Of a DNA stretch of 34,964 bases, positions 14,185 to 21,047 are shown in pieces; the stretch's first letter is position 1, and the number at the start of each line of letters is the position of its first letter. The translations under genes were made by a program, and so were the position numbers. Origin of the DNA: Bacillota bacterium. GTDB taxonomy: Bacteria; Bacillota; GCA-003054495; Carboxydocellales; JAJZSN01. The notes under the pieces were generated by a model that saw nothing but the letters and a program-made list of their open reading frames with translations, was not told the DNA's origin and made no database searches. The stretch spans positions 1-34,964 of the forward strand of contig JAJZSN010000025.1 of assembly GCA_021849745.1 (NCBI GenBank), given 5' to 3'.

Positions 14185-16092
14185 ATGTCATTGCAAATTA
14201 CCCTCAAAGATGGTTCGGTGAGGGAGTATCAACCGGGAATTTCAGTGGTTGAAATAGCCGCTGATATCAGTCGGGGATTGGCCAAAAATGCTTTAGCGGG
14301 GAAGATTAATGGTAAGGTGGTTGACCTTAACACCCCAGTTAATGAAAATAGTCAATTGGAGATTATTACTGTCGATTCACCGGAAGCTTTGGATGTCTAT
14401 CGTCATAGCATCGCCCATATTTTGGCCCAAGCGGTGCAACATCTCTTCCCGGATACCAAGTTCGGGATTGGCCCGGCCATCAAAGACGGGTTCTATTATG
14501 ATTTTGATTCCGGCCATACCTTCACTCCGGACGATTTGGCGAAGATTGAAAAGGAGATTGAGGCTATCACTAAAGCCGATTTGCCTTTCGAGCGCCGGGA
14601 AGTGAGCCGTGAAGAGGCTTTGAAGATTTTCCGGGAGCGGGGGGAGCTGTATAAAGAAGAATTAATTAATGAACTACCGGAAGACGCCGTTATTTCTATC
14701 TATTGCCAGGGGGATTTCTTGGATCTTTGCGCAGGTCCCCACGTACCCAGCACGGGGAAAATCAAGGCGGTTAAGCTCATGAGCATCGCCGGGGCTTACT
14801 GGCGGGGTAGTGAAAAAAATAAAATGCTGCAGCGGATCTATGGAACTGCGTTCCCCAAAAAAGGAGAACTGGATGATTACCTGTTCCGGCTGGAGGAGGC
14901 CAAACGTCGGGATCACCGGAAAATTGGGGCTGAGTTACAGCTTTTCACCATCATGGACGAGGGGCCTGGGTTTCCCTTTTTCTTCCCTAAGGGGATGGTC
15001 ATCCGCAATGAGTTGGAGAATTTTTGGCGGGAAGAACACAAGAAGGCGGGGTACCAGGAGATTAAGACTCCCATCATCCTCAACCGCCAGCTCTGGGAGC
15101 GTTCCGGTCACTGGCAGCACTATAAGGAAAACATGTATTTTACAGATATTGATGAGGAAGATTTTGCTGTTAAGCCCATGAACTGCCCGGGGGGGATGCT
15201 GGTTTACCGTTCCGACTTACGGAGCTATCGGGATTTGCCCCTGCGTATGGGTGAACTGGGACTTGTCCACCGCCATGAGTTGTCCGGGGCCTTGCATGGC
15301 CTGATGCGGGTAAGGGCCTTTACTCAGGATGATGCACATATCTTCATGCTGCCCTCCCAGATTAAGGACGAGATTATCGGCGTTATCGAGTTGATTGACC
15401 GGATTTATAAGGTTTTTGGCTTTGAATACCATGTGGAGCTTAGCACCAAACCTGAAAAAGCTATGGGGTCTGATGAAATCTGGGATATGGCCACCGATGC
15501 CCTGCGGGAGGCTTTGGAAGCCAAGGATATGCCCTATATCGTCAATGAAGGTGATGGCGCTTTCTATGGGCCTAAGATTGATTTCCACCTGATGGACTGT
15601 TTGGGCCGCACCTGGCAGTGTGGAACCATCCAGTTGGATTTCCAGATGCCTGAGAAGTTCGAACTCAATTATGTTGGTGAAGATGGGCAGAAACACAGGC
15701 CGGTAATGATTCACCGGGTTGTTTTCGGCAGTATCGAGCGGTTTATCGGGATTCTTACCGAGCATTACGCCGGGGCTTTTCCCACCTGGTTGGCCCCGGT
15801 TCAGGTCAGGGTGCTTACCGTTACCGATCGCTCTAAGGAATATGCCCAGGAGGTAGTGAAAAAACTGGAGCAAGCGGGAGTTCGGGTGGAATTGGACGGC
15901 CGTAATGAGAAGATTGGTTACAAAATCCGGGAGGCCCAGGTGCAAAAGGTTCCTTATATGCTGGTTATTGGTGACAAAGAGGCCGAGACCGGTACCCTGG
16001 CTTTGCGTAAACGGGGTGAAGGGGACAAGGGGGCTTTGGCTGTGGATGAGTTCATTAGACAATTGCTGGAGGAAATTCGGGATAAAGGGTAA
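14185..16092 (+). CDS. thrS: Threonyl-tRNA synthetase
   Basis: 635 residues, full length. It charges tRNA-Thr with threonine. Domains in order: TGS (1-60, LKDGSVREYQPGISVVEIA), the editing/second additional domain with HSIAHILAQAVQHLFP and CAGPHVPSTG (70-225), the class II catalytic core with motif 2 region LVHRHELSGALHGLMRVRAFTQDDAH, zinc ligands Cys of MNCPGGM, His of DDAH and the late His, and the C-terminal anticodon-binding domain (QVRVLTVTD to the end). GGAGG precedes ATG 14185. It is the last gene of the T-box-controlled operon and is followed by a terminator. Confidence 0.98.
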   Translation: MSLQITLKDGSVREYQPGISVVEIAADISRGLAKNALAGKINGKVVDLNTPVNENSQLEIITVDSPEALDVYRHSIAHILAQAVQHLFPDTKFGIGPAIKDGFYYDFDSGHTFTPDDLAKIEKEIEAITKADLPFERREVSREEALKIFRERGELYKEELINELPEDAVISIYCQGDFLDLCAGPHVPSTGKIKAVKLMSIAGAYWRGSEKNKMLQRIYGTAFPKKGELDDYLFRLEEAKRRDHRKIGAELQLFTIMDEGPGFPFFFPKGMVIRNELENFWREEHKKAGYQEIKTPIILNRQLWERSGHWQHYKENMYFTDIDEEDFAVKPMNCPGGMLVYRSDLRSYRDLPLRMGELGLVHRHELSGALHGLMRVRAFTQDDAHIFMLPSQIKDEIIGVIELIDRIYKVFGFEYHVELSTKPEKAMGSDEIWDMATDALREALEAKDMPYIVNEGDGAFYGPKIDFHLMDCLGRTWQCGTIQLDFQMPEKFELNYVGEDGQKHRPVMIHRVVFGSIERFIGILTEHYAGAFPTWLAPVQVRVLTVTDRSKEYAQEVVKKLEQAGVRVELDGRNEKIGYKIREAQVQKVPYMLVIGDKEAETGTLALRKRGEGDKGALAVDEFIRQLLEEIRDKG

Positions 16093-16154
16093 AAAGATTA
16101 ACACAGGTGGCATAAGAGATATTTCTTTTTATTTCTAATAGTGCTGTATAAATA

Positions 16155-16192
16155 TAAAAAAGGTGTCCCAAACTTATGGAACACCTTTTTTT
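16155..16192. terminator. Bidirectional terminator between thrS and the convergent small gene
   Basis: AAAAAGGTGT...ACACCTTTTT with an A-run on one side and a T-run on the other, so it can stop transcription from both strands. Confidence 0.9.
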
Positions 16193-16195
16193 ATA

Positions 16196-16393
16196 CTAGT
16201 GCACTATATTTGGCCAGGATTCTTCTGTAGATGCGGCGATATGCTCGGCGGTATAGTGGATGATTTTCTGGATGTTGCGAATTTGTTCTATGTCTGCTAC
16301 CAGTTCGATGGTAGCCCCTTCATCGGTTTCTACTGTCAGAATAGCTTTGGTGTTGGTTGGGTTAATGGCAATGTGGACATCCTTAATGTTCAT
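16196..16393 (-). CDS. Small protein of unknown function
   Basis: 65 residues on the minus strand. ATG at 16393 is 5 nt after GAGGTGG; the GTG at 16402 overlaps that ribosome binding site and is less likely. The sequence (MNIKDVHIAINPTNTKAILTVETDEGATIELVADIEQIRNIQKII) suggests three beta strands followed by a helix ending IHYTAEHIAAS. It has no Cys and no membrane segment. It has its own promoter (TTGACA, 17, TAAGAT on the minus strand) and shares a terminator with thrS, so it looks like a real independent gene. I do not recognise the family. Confidence 0.7.
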   Translation of the reverse strand: MNIKDVHIAINPTNTKAILTVETDEGATIELVADIEQIRNIQKIIHYTAEHIAASTEESWPNIVH

Positions 16394-16446
16394 AGCAACC
16401 ACCTCGCGGAAATTGTTAAAAAATGGTTTATTAATTCTCTAAATTT

Positions 16447-16475
16447 ATCTTATAATGTCGCTCAGAGGTTGTCAA
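16447..16475 (-). promoter_or_regulatory. Sigma-A promoter for the small minus-strand gene
   Basis: On the minus strand: TTGACA (16475-16470), 17-nt spacer, TAAGAT (16452-16447), about 54 nt before the start codon. Confidence 0.6.
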
Positions 16476-16553
16476 GAATAATCTGAATATTTTTACTAAA
16501 AAAATATTTAAAAAATATGAGCGATTTGGGAGTCTATTTGCTGAAGAATTGAC

Positions 16554-16582
16554 TTGACTACTGGTAAAAACTTTTGTATTAT
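16554..16582 (+). promoter_or_regulatory. Sigma-A promoter of the Ni/Co transport operon
   Basis: TTGACT at 16554-16559, 17-nt spacer, TATTAT at 16577-16582. Transcription would start near 16590, giving a leader of about 105 nt that contains the hairpin at 16610-16659. Confidence 0.65.
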
Positions 16583-16609
16583 AATAATAACTTAAGACTA
16601 CGAAATGAT

Positions 16610-16665
16610 GACCACGAAGGTCTAGAGCCTGGATGAACCGGGTGAGATTTTTCGTGGTCTTTTTG
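16610..16665 (+). promoter_or_regulatory. Leader hairpin/attenuator upstream of cbiM
   Basis: The arms pair in three tiers: GACCACGAA/TTCGTGGTC (16610-16618 with 16651-16659), GGTCT/AGATT (16619-16623 with 16645-16649, two G-U pairs), and GCCTGG/CCGGGT (16627-16632 with 16638-16643) around the loop ATGAA. TTTTT follows immediately, so it is formally an intrinsic terminator between promoter and cbiM. This placement suggests attenuation of Ni/Co uptake. I see neither the cobalamin riboswitch nor the known NiCo riboswitch consensus. Confidence 0.7.
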
Positions 16666-16694
16666 TGTTTCAAAACGATTTAGGAGGTGGTAAG

Positions 16695-17330
16695 ATGCAT
16701 ATTCCCGATGGGTTTCTAGGTATCAAAACCTCGGTTGTTACGTCTTTTCTTAGTGCTGGGGCTTTATCTTATGGTTTAACCAGATCCAAAGAGGTTATGG
16801 GTGAGCGCCAGGTACCGGCCATGGGGGTTATGGCGGCTTTCATCTTTGCTGCCCAGATGGTGAATTTTACGGTGGCGCCGGGGGCCTCAGGCCATTTGTT
16901 GGGGGCGGCCCTGGCCACCATTTTGCTTGGCCGTTGGAATGCCGGTATTATTATTACCACGGTTTTGGCTATCCAGGCCTTATTTTTCCAGGATGGCGGG
17001 ATTACGGCTCTAGGGGCCAATGTGTTTAATCTGGCTATCTTAAGCCCTTTGGTGGCCCATTATGTTTACCAAGGTTTTCGGGCAATACTTAGGGGTAAAT
17101 TTGATAAAGTAGCAATTTTTCTGGCTGCCTGGGCGTCCATAATGGTTGCCGCCGCGGCTGTTTCCGTAGAGTTGGCCTTATCCGGGACCATAGGGTTTAA
17201 TGTGGTTTTCCCGCCCATGATGTTCTGGCATGCTTTGATTGGGATTGGGGAAGGGTTGATTACGGTGGTTGTGGTGTCAACAGTCACTGCTTCTGCCATC
17301 GGGGTTTTCAAGGACAGACAACATGCGTAG
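16695..17330 (+). CDS. cbiM: Energy-coupling-factor Ni/Co transporter, substrate-binding membrane component CbiM/NikM
   Basis: 211 residues, integral membrane with about six helices. The mature start MHIPDGFLG is diagnostic: the N-terminal amine and His2 are metal ligands in CbiM/NikM S-components. ATG 16695 follows AGGAGGTGG; the frame extends further upstream but would destroy this N-terminus. ATFLL-like and GxSGHLLG segments (APGASGHLLGAAL) match the family. It is the first gene of an operon with a PDGLE protein, CooT, CbiQ and CbiO. The CooT neighbour favours nickel over cobalt, but CbiM and NikM cannot be told apart by eye. Confidence 0.92.
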   Translation: MHIPDGFLGIKTSVVTSFLSAGALSYGLTRSKEVMGERQVPAMGVMAAFIFAAQMVNFTVAPGASGHLLGAALATILLGRWNAGIIITTVLAIQALFFQDGGITALGANVFNLAILSPLVAHYVYQGFRAILRGKFDKVAIFLAAWASIMVAAAAVSVELALSGTIGFNVVFPPMMFWHALIGIGEGLITVVVVSTVTASAIGVFKDRQHA

Positions 17331-17358
17331 GTATAAAAAGTCTTCCAGGAGGTAGGGT

Positions 17359-17691
17359 ATGAATAAGAGGTTGATATGGGGATTAGGGATAGCATTGCTG
17401 GTGGCGGCTTTATTCTCACCCCTGGCTTCTTCCAACCCCGACGGTTTGGAAAGGGTAGCTGAGGACCAAGGATTCTTACACGAGGGCGAAGGTAAGCCTG
17501 TAATTAATTCCCCTATCCCGGATTATATGATCCCGGGTATCAAAAATGAATCCTTGGCCACTGCAGCCGCAGGCATCGCAGGAACTGCTCTGACCTTCGG
17601 CATCATGTGCGGCTTGGGCAAGCTGGCGAAAAGACAGTCGTCAGTCGTTAATCAGTCGTCAGCTAAAGACCATTTAGACCGCAGCATATAG
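17359..17691 (+). CDS. PDGLE-domain (CbiN/NikN-like) membrane subunit
   Basis: 110 residues. Two membrane helices (about 5-24 WGLGIALLVAALFSPLASS and 65-88 LATAAAGIAGTALTFGIMCGL) flank an extracytoplasmic loop starting SSNPDGLERVAED, the conserved PDGLE motif. In ECF-type Ni/Co systems this protein is the accessory CbiN/NikN-type subunit needed for uptake. The last about 20 residues (RQSSVVNQSSAKDHLD) are encoded by DNA that itself contains a direct repeat (CAGTCGTCAG at 17636 and 17653) and do not look conserved. The gene lies 28 nt after cbiM with AGGAGG before the ATG. Confidence 0.85.
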   Translation: MNKRLIWGLGIALLVAALFSPLASSNPDGLERVAEDQGFLHEGEGKPVINSPIPDYMIPGIKNESLATAAAGIAGTALTFGIMCGLGKLAKRQSSVVNQSSAKDHLDRSI

Positions 17692-17704
17692 GTTTTAATC
17701 TTTT

Positions 17705-17736
17705 GCTGATAGCTGACAGCTGATAGCTGACAGCCG
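17705..17736. repeat. Tandem GCTGATAGCTGACA repeat
   Basis: Two exact 14-nt copies (17705-17718, 17719-17732) between the PDGLE gene and cooT, inside an operon. Same repeat class as 12478 and 24177, in the opposite orientation. Confidence 0.9.
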
Positions 17737-17765
17737 ACCAATAAGAATACCAAGGAGGCAAAAAC

Positions 17766-17954
17766 ATGTGCGAAGCTAATGCATATCTGCGTCATAACGG
17801 TAAAGAAGAGTTATTGCTGGAAGCGGTGGATAAAGTGGTTCCCCAGGAGGGGGAGTTGTTACTGGAGAATATTTTCGGCCAGCGGAAGATGATTAAGGGC
17901 AAGATTGTGGAGATGGCCCTGGTGGATCATAAGATTATTATTGAAAAGGAATAG
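17766..17954 (+). CDS. cooT: CooT-family nickel-binding protein
   Basis: 62 residues, beginning MCEANAYL and continuing LLEAVDKVVPQEGELLLENIFGQRKMIKGKI, then EMALVDHKIIIEKE. This is the CooT family fold; in characterised CooT, Cys2 binds nickel and the protein serves CO dehydrogenase maturation. Cys2 is present. AGGAGG precedes the ATG and cbiQ begins 10 nt after the stop, so it is firmly inside the transporter operon. That supports a nickel function for the transporter and suggests a nickel-dependent enzyme elsewhere in the genome (inference). Confidence 0.88.
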   Translation: MCEANAYLRHNGKEELLLEAVDKVVPQEGELLLENIFGQRKMIKGKIVEMALVDHKIIIEKE

Positions 17955-17964
17955 GGAATTGGCC

Positions 17965-18762
17965 ATGGAGCATATATTCAGCGGGTTTATTAAACATTCT
18001 CCTCTGGGGCGGATAGATGCCAGGGTAAAAACCATCGTGGCTTTGGGCTTTGTAGTTATCACCGCTACTATGCAGTCCCATTTGGCCTTGTTGGCTGCTT
18101 TGTTATTGATGGTAGCAGTGGCTGTGGTAGCCCGGCTTTCGGTAAGGGTATTCTTCAAGAGGCTGGCGTGGCTGATTCCCTTTGCCGGGGTCATGGTGGT
18201 AGTGTTTCCTTTTGTTATTCCAGGAACGCCCCTTGGGCAGATGGATGCGGGGTTATTTACCTTGACGGCAACGGCGGAAGGGTTGGAAAAGGCTATTTTA
18301 CTGTTGTTAAGGGTATTGAACGGGGTTTTGGCCTTGACGGTATTGACCACCACCACTAAGTTCAAGGATTTGCTGGAGGCTTTGAACCACTTGAAGGTGC
18401 CGACTATATTCACTCAATTGATGGAGTTTACCGTGCGGTACTTTTTCGTTCTGGGGGATGAATACAAGCGGATGCAGACCGCCAGGAAAGCCCGGGGTTT
18501 TGAAGCGGGGAGTGTTTTCAGCAGGAAAACCTATCAGGCCTTAGGGGAACTGGTGGCAGTGCTCTTCATGAGATCCTATGAGCGGGGAGATAGGGTTTTC
18601 TTGGCTATGTTGGCTAGGGGTTATGGCGGGCACAACCACTGTTGTGGCCATTGTCGGATTCAGCGAGCTGACTTGTATTGGGGGGCAGCGGTTATGGTGC
18701 TGCCGGTGGGCCTGAAAATTCTGGAACTTGGGGGATATTTATGGCCAATATCATTGAAGTAG
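17965..18762 (+). CDS. cbiQ: ECF transporter transmembrane component CbiQ
   Basis: 265 residues with about five membrane helices. The coupling motifs ARKARGF (about residue 173) and LARGYGG (about 215) are the two Ala-Arg-Gly helices that contact the ATPase. The ATG 17965 start is preferred to upstream frame because MEHIFSGFIKHSPLGRIDARVK is the normal CbiQ opening. After ARGYGG the sequence has HNHCCGHC, an unusual cluster of His and Cys near the cytoplasmic side, not part of the canonical motif. Its last 22 nt overlap cbiO. Confidence 0.92.
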   Translation: MEHIFSGFIKHSPLGRIDARVKTIVALGFVVITATMQSHLALLAALLLMVAVAVVARLSVRVFFKRLAWLIPFAGVMVVVFPFVIPGTPLGQMDAGLFTLTATAEGLEKAILLLLRVLNGVLALTVLTTTTKFKDLLEALNHLKVPTIFTQLMEFTVRYFFVLGDEYKRMQTARKARGFEAGSVFSRKTYQALGELVAVLFMRSYERGDRVFLAMLARGYGGHNHCCGHCRIQRADLYWGAAVMVLPVGLKILELGGYLWPISLK

Positions 18763-19586
18763 AAGACTTGCGGTATACCTATCGGGATGGTACCGAGGCT
18801 CTGAAAGGCCTTTCCCTGACAATTCCCCAGGGAGCCAAGGTGGCTTTACTGGGGCCAAATGGGGCGGGGAAATCTACTTTGCTGCTCCATTTTAACGGTC
18901 TGAACCTGGCCCAGGAAGGTATGGTCAATGTACTGGGGCAGGAGGTTAGGGAAGAAAACGCCAGGTGGGTCAGGGGCGAGGTTGGCTTGGTATTCCAGGA
19001 TCCCGATGACCAGGTGTTTTCTTCTACTGTTTGGGAGGATGTGGCCTTTGGCCCTGGGAATCAGGGGTTGCACGGCGAGGAACTGGCGGCCCGGGTGGAG
19101 AAGGCTTTGGAGGCGGTGGGGATGGAAGCCTTCCGGGACAAGCCGCCCCATCACCTAAGCTACGGTCAGAAAAAAAGGGTAGCCATCGCCGGGGTGCTGG
19201 CCATGAACCCCCGGGTGATTATTCTGGACGAACCGGTGGCCTACCTTGACCCTAAGGGAAAAGATACTCTTTTTGAGATTCTTAGCAACTTGCACAGCCA
19301 GGGTACCACAGTGATTATCGCCACTCATGATGTGGATCTGGCGGCGGAATGGGCCGACCGGATTATCATTATCAAAGGGGGCCAAACTTTGGCCCAGGGT
19401 GACACTTCCCTCCTGGCTGACCAACAGGTGGTAAGAGAGGCAGAACTCAGATTCCCCGTAGTGACTCAAATTTTTAGGCTCCTGCCTGAACTGGGTCTTC
19501 CTCATCAACCCCGGACCATTGCAGAAGCTGTCGGCCTAATCAGAGCCATCGGCAAAGGCGAGGTTACCGGTCAGGGGTTAGTCTGA
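18741..19586 (+). CDS. cbiO: ECF transporter ATPase CbiO
   Basis: 281 residues. Walker A GPNGAGKST, Q-loop VFQDPDDQVF, signature LSYGQKKR, Walker B VIILDEP, and switch His in IIATHDVDLAAEWADR. It couples ATP hydrolysis to metal uptake through CbiQ. GGGGGA before ATG 18741 sets the start inside the end of cbiQ (translational coupling). The ATPase is present as one copy, so it likely works as a homodimer. The C-terminal extension of about 60 residues (LRFPVVTQIFRLLPELG) is normal for CbiO. Confidence 0.95.
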   Translation: MANIIEVEDLRYTYRDGTEALKGLSLTIPQGAKVALLGPNGAGKSTLLLHFNGLNLAQEGMVNVLGQEVREENARWVRGEVGLVFQDPDDQVFSSTVWEDVAFGPGNQGLHGEELAARVEKALEAVGMEAFRDKPPHHLSYGQKKRVAIAGVLAMNPRVIILDEPVAYLDPKGKDTLFEILSNLHSQGTTVIIATHDVDLAAEWADRIIIIKGGQTLAQGDTSLLADQQVVREAELRFPVVTQIFRLLPELGLPHQPRTIAEAVGLIRAIGKGEVTGQGLV

Positions 19587-19608
19587 TAGCTGACAGCTGA
19601 AATCTCCC

Positions 19609-19637
19609 TTGACACCCTCACGCCTCTATGCTATACT
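19609..19637 (+). promoter_or_regulatory. Sigma-A promoter of infC-rpmI-rplT
   Basis: TTGACA at 19609-19614, exactly 17 nt, TATACT at 19632-19637. Transcription should start near 19644, about 170 nt before infC. Confidence 0.85.
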
Positions 19638-19643
19638 TACCTG

Positions 19644-19780
19644 GTAATTATATTTTTGACTAAGTAGAAGCCATCCGCTTCTCACCTTATAGCATCGCTC
19701 ATAAGGTTAATATTATAGCAGAGGAAATTTAATTTTCTTTTGTTTATTTGGCGGATGGATAACCATCTGCCTTTTTATTT
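19644..19780 (+). promoter_or_regulatory. L20-type infC leader with attenuator
   Basis: The terminator stem GGCGGATGG/CCATCTGCC (19750-19758 with 19763-19771) is followed by TTTTTATTTT. Upstream CCATCCGC at 19671-19678, in an AGAAG...CTTCT hairpin, can pair with the terminator's GCGGATGG and block it. A second hairpin ACCTTAT/ATAAGGT lies between them. The arrangement matches the Firmicutes L20-responsive leader, where excess L20 (rplT product) favours termination. L20 as the effector is established in Bacillus and inferred here. Confidence 0.75.
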
Positions 19781-19811
19781 TGGCAAGAATTATTATCGGA
19801 GGTGACATCCT

Positions 19812-20330
19812 ATTAGTAAAGATTTACGTATTAACGACGAGATTCGTGTTAGGGAAGTCCGTCTGACCAGCGCTGACGGAGAGCAGCTGGGTATCATGAA
19901 CGTTAAAGATGCCTTGAAGTTAGCTATGGAGAAGAATCTCGACTTGGTTGAGATAGCTCCTAATGCTAAGCCTCCCGTATGTAGAATTATGGATTATGGT
20001 AAGTATAAGTATGAGCAGAGTAAGCGGGATAAAGAAGCTCGAAAAAAGCAAAAGGTTGTTAACGTTAAGGAAGTTAAACTTCGTCCTAATATTGAAGATA
20101 ATGACTTTGACACCAAAGCCAAGAACGCCGTCCGTTTTTTGAAGGATGGGGACAAAGTTAAAGCCACCATTATGTTCAGAGGCCGGGAAATGTCCCACTC
20201 TGAACTTGGTAAAGCTCTTCTTGACAGGTTGGCTGTTCATGTAAAGGATTTAGCTACCATTGAACGGGAAGCTAAGCTGGAAGGGCGTAATATGATAATG
20301 ATTCTAGCACCTAAACCAAATCAAGATTAG
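19812..20330 (+). CDS. infC: Translation initiation factor IF-3, ATT start
   Basis: 172 residues. The usual N-terminus SKDLRINDEIRVREVRLTSADGEQLGI is in frame upstream of the first ATG (19896), and the only codon at the right place is ATT at 19812-19814, 6 nt after GGAGGTGA (19798-19805). Rare AUU/AUA/AUC starts are conserved in infC and let IF-3 discriminate against its own mRNA. Both IF-3 domains are present: N-terminal (to about 80, LVEIAPNAKPPVCRIMDYGKYKYE) and C-terminal (KEVKLRPNIEDNDFDTKAKNAVRFL). A start at 19896 would remove 28 residues of the conserved N-domain. Confidence 0.96.
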   Translation: MSKDLRINDEIRVREVRLTSADGEQLGIMNVKDALKLAMEKNLDLVEIAPNAKPPVCRIMDYGKYKYEQSKRDKEARKKQKVVNVKEVKLRPNIEDNDFDTKAKNAVRFLKDGDKVKATIMFRGREMSHSELGKALLDRLAVHVKDLATIEREAKLEGRNMIMILAPKPNQD

Positions 20331-20345
20331 AGAGGGGGATTTACC

Positions 20346-20540
20346 ATGCCGAAAATGAAAACCCACAGAGGTGCAGCTAAGCGTTTTAAGAAAACCGCTA
20401 GTGGTAAATTCAAGCGTGGACATGCTTTCAAAAGTCATATTCTAGAGAAGAAGTCTGCCAAGAGAAAGCGCAACCTGCGTCAGGCTACCATGGTCAGCGC
20501 TGCCGATACCCAGAAGCTTCGTGAATTACTGCCTTATTAA
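20346..20540 (+). CDS. rpmI: Large-subunit ribosomal protein L35
   Basis: 64 residues, [22 protein letters not shown] and [20 protein letters not shown] are the L35 signature. Second gene of the infC operon, 15 nt after infC, with GAGGGGG before the ATG. Confidence 0.98.
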   Translation: MPKMKTHRGAAKRFKKTASGKFKRGHAFKSHILEKKSAKRKRNLRQATMVSAADTQKLRELLPY

Positions 20541-20585
20541 ACAACATCAGGTAGTATAATCTTAAGATGTAAGGAGGTTTTTGTC

Positions 20586-20945
20586 ATGCCAAGAGTGAAA
20601 AATGGTAAAACTCAACATAGAAGACATAAGAAAATCCTGAAACTGGCCAAAGGTTATCGCGGTGCCAAAAGTAAACTGTACCGGGTAGCTAACCAACAGG
20701 TTTTGAAATCTTTGGCATATGCCTATAACGACCGTAAGGATAAGAAGGGTAATTTCCGGAAATTATGGATTGCCCGGATTAATGCTGCGGCCAGGATGAA
20801 TGGTATTTCCTATAGCCGTTTGATTAATGGTTTGAAGCAGGCTGGGGTTGAAGTAAACCGTAAGATGCTGGCTGATCTGGCTGTTAATGATTTGTCCGCT
20901 TTCGGTCAACTGGTAGAAGTGGCTAAAGCCAAGCAAAATGCATAA
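20586..20945 (+). CDS. rplT: Large-subunit ribosomal protein L20
   Basis: 119 residues, full length. [26 protein letters not shown] and NRKMLADLA are typical. It binds 23S rRNA early in assembly and, in related bacteria, represses this operon through the leader. Preceded by AAGGAGG and followed by a terminator. Confidence 0.98.
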   Translation: MPRVKNGKTQHRRHKKILKLAKGYRGAKSKLYRVANQQVLKSLAYAYNDRKDKKGNFRKLWIARINAAARMNGISYSRLINGLKQAGVEVNRKMLADLAVNDLSAFGQLVEVAKAKQNA

Positions 20946-20982
20946 TTAGGTCAATACAGGAAAAAGTAACATTATCCCAAGC

Positions 20983-21008
20983 AAAGCATGGTGTAAGCCA
21001 TGCTTTTT
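20983..21008 (+). terminator. Terminator of infC-rpmI-rplT
   Basis: Stem AAAGCATGG/CCATGCTTT with a 6-nt loop, followed by a T-run. Confidence 0.92.
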
Positions 21009-21047
21009 CTATAAAAGCTGCTAATTTATTAGGGAGAGTGGGAATCC

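Noticed and set aside
16590..16694. Cobalamin or NiCo riboswitch before cbiM
   Set aside because: The leader is only about 105 nt, lacks the B12-box and has no NiCo four-way junction signature; it is kept as an unclassified hairpin.
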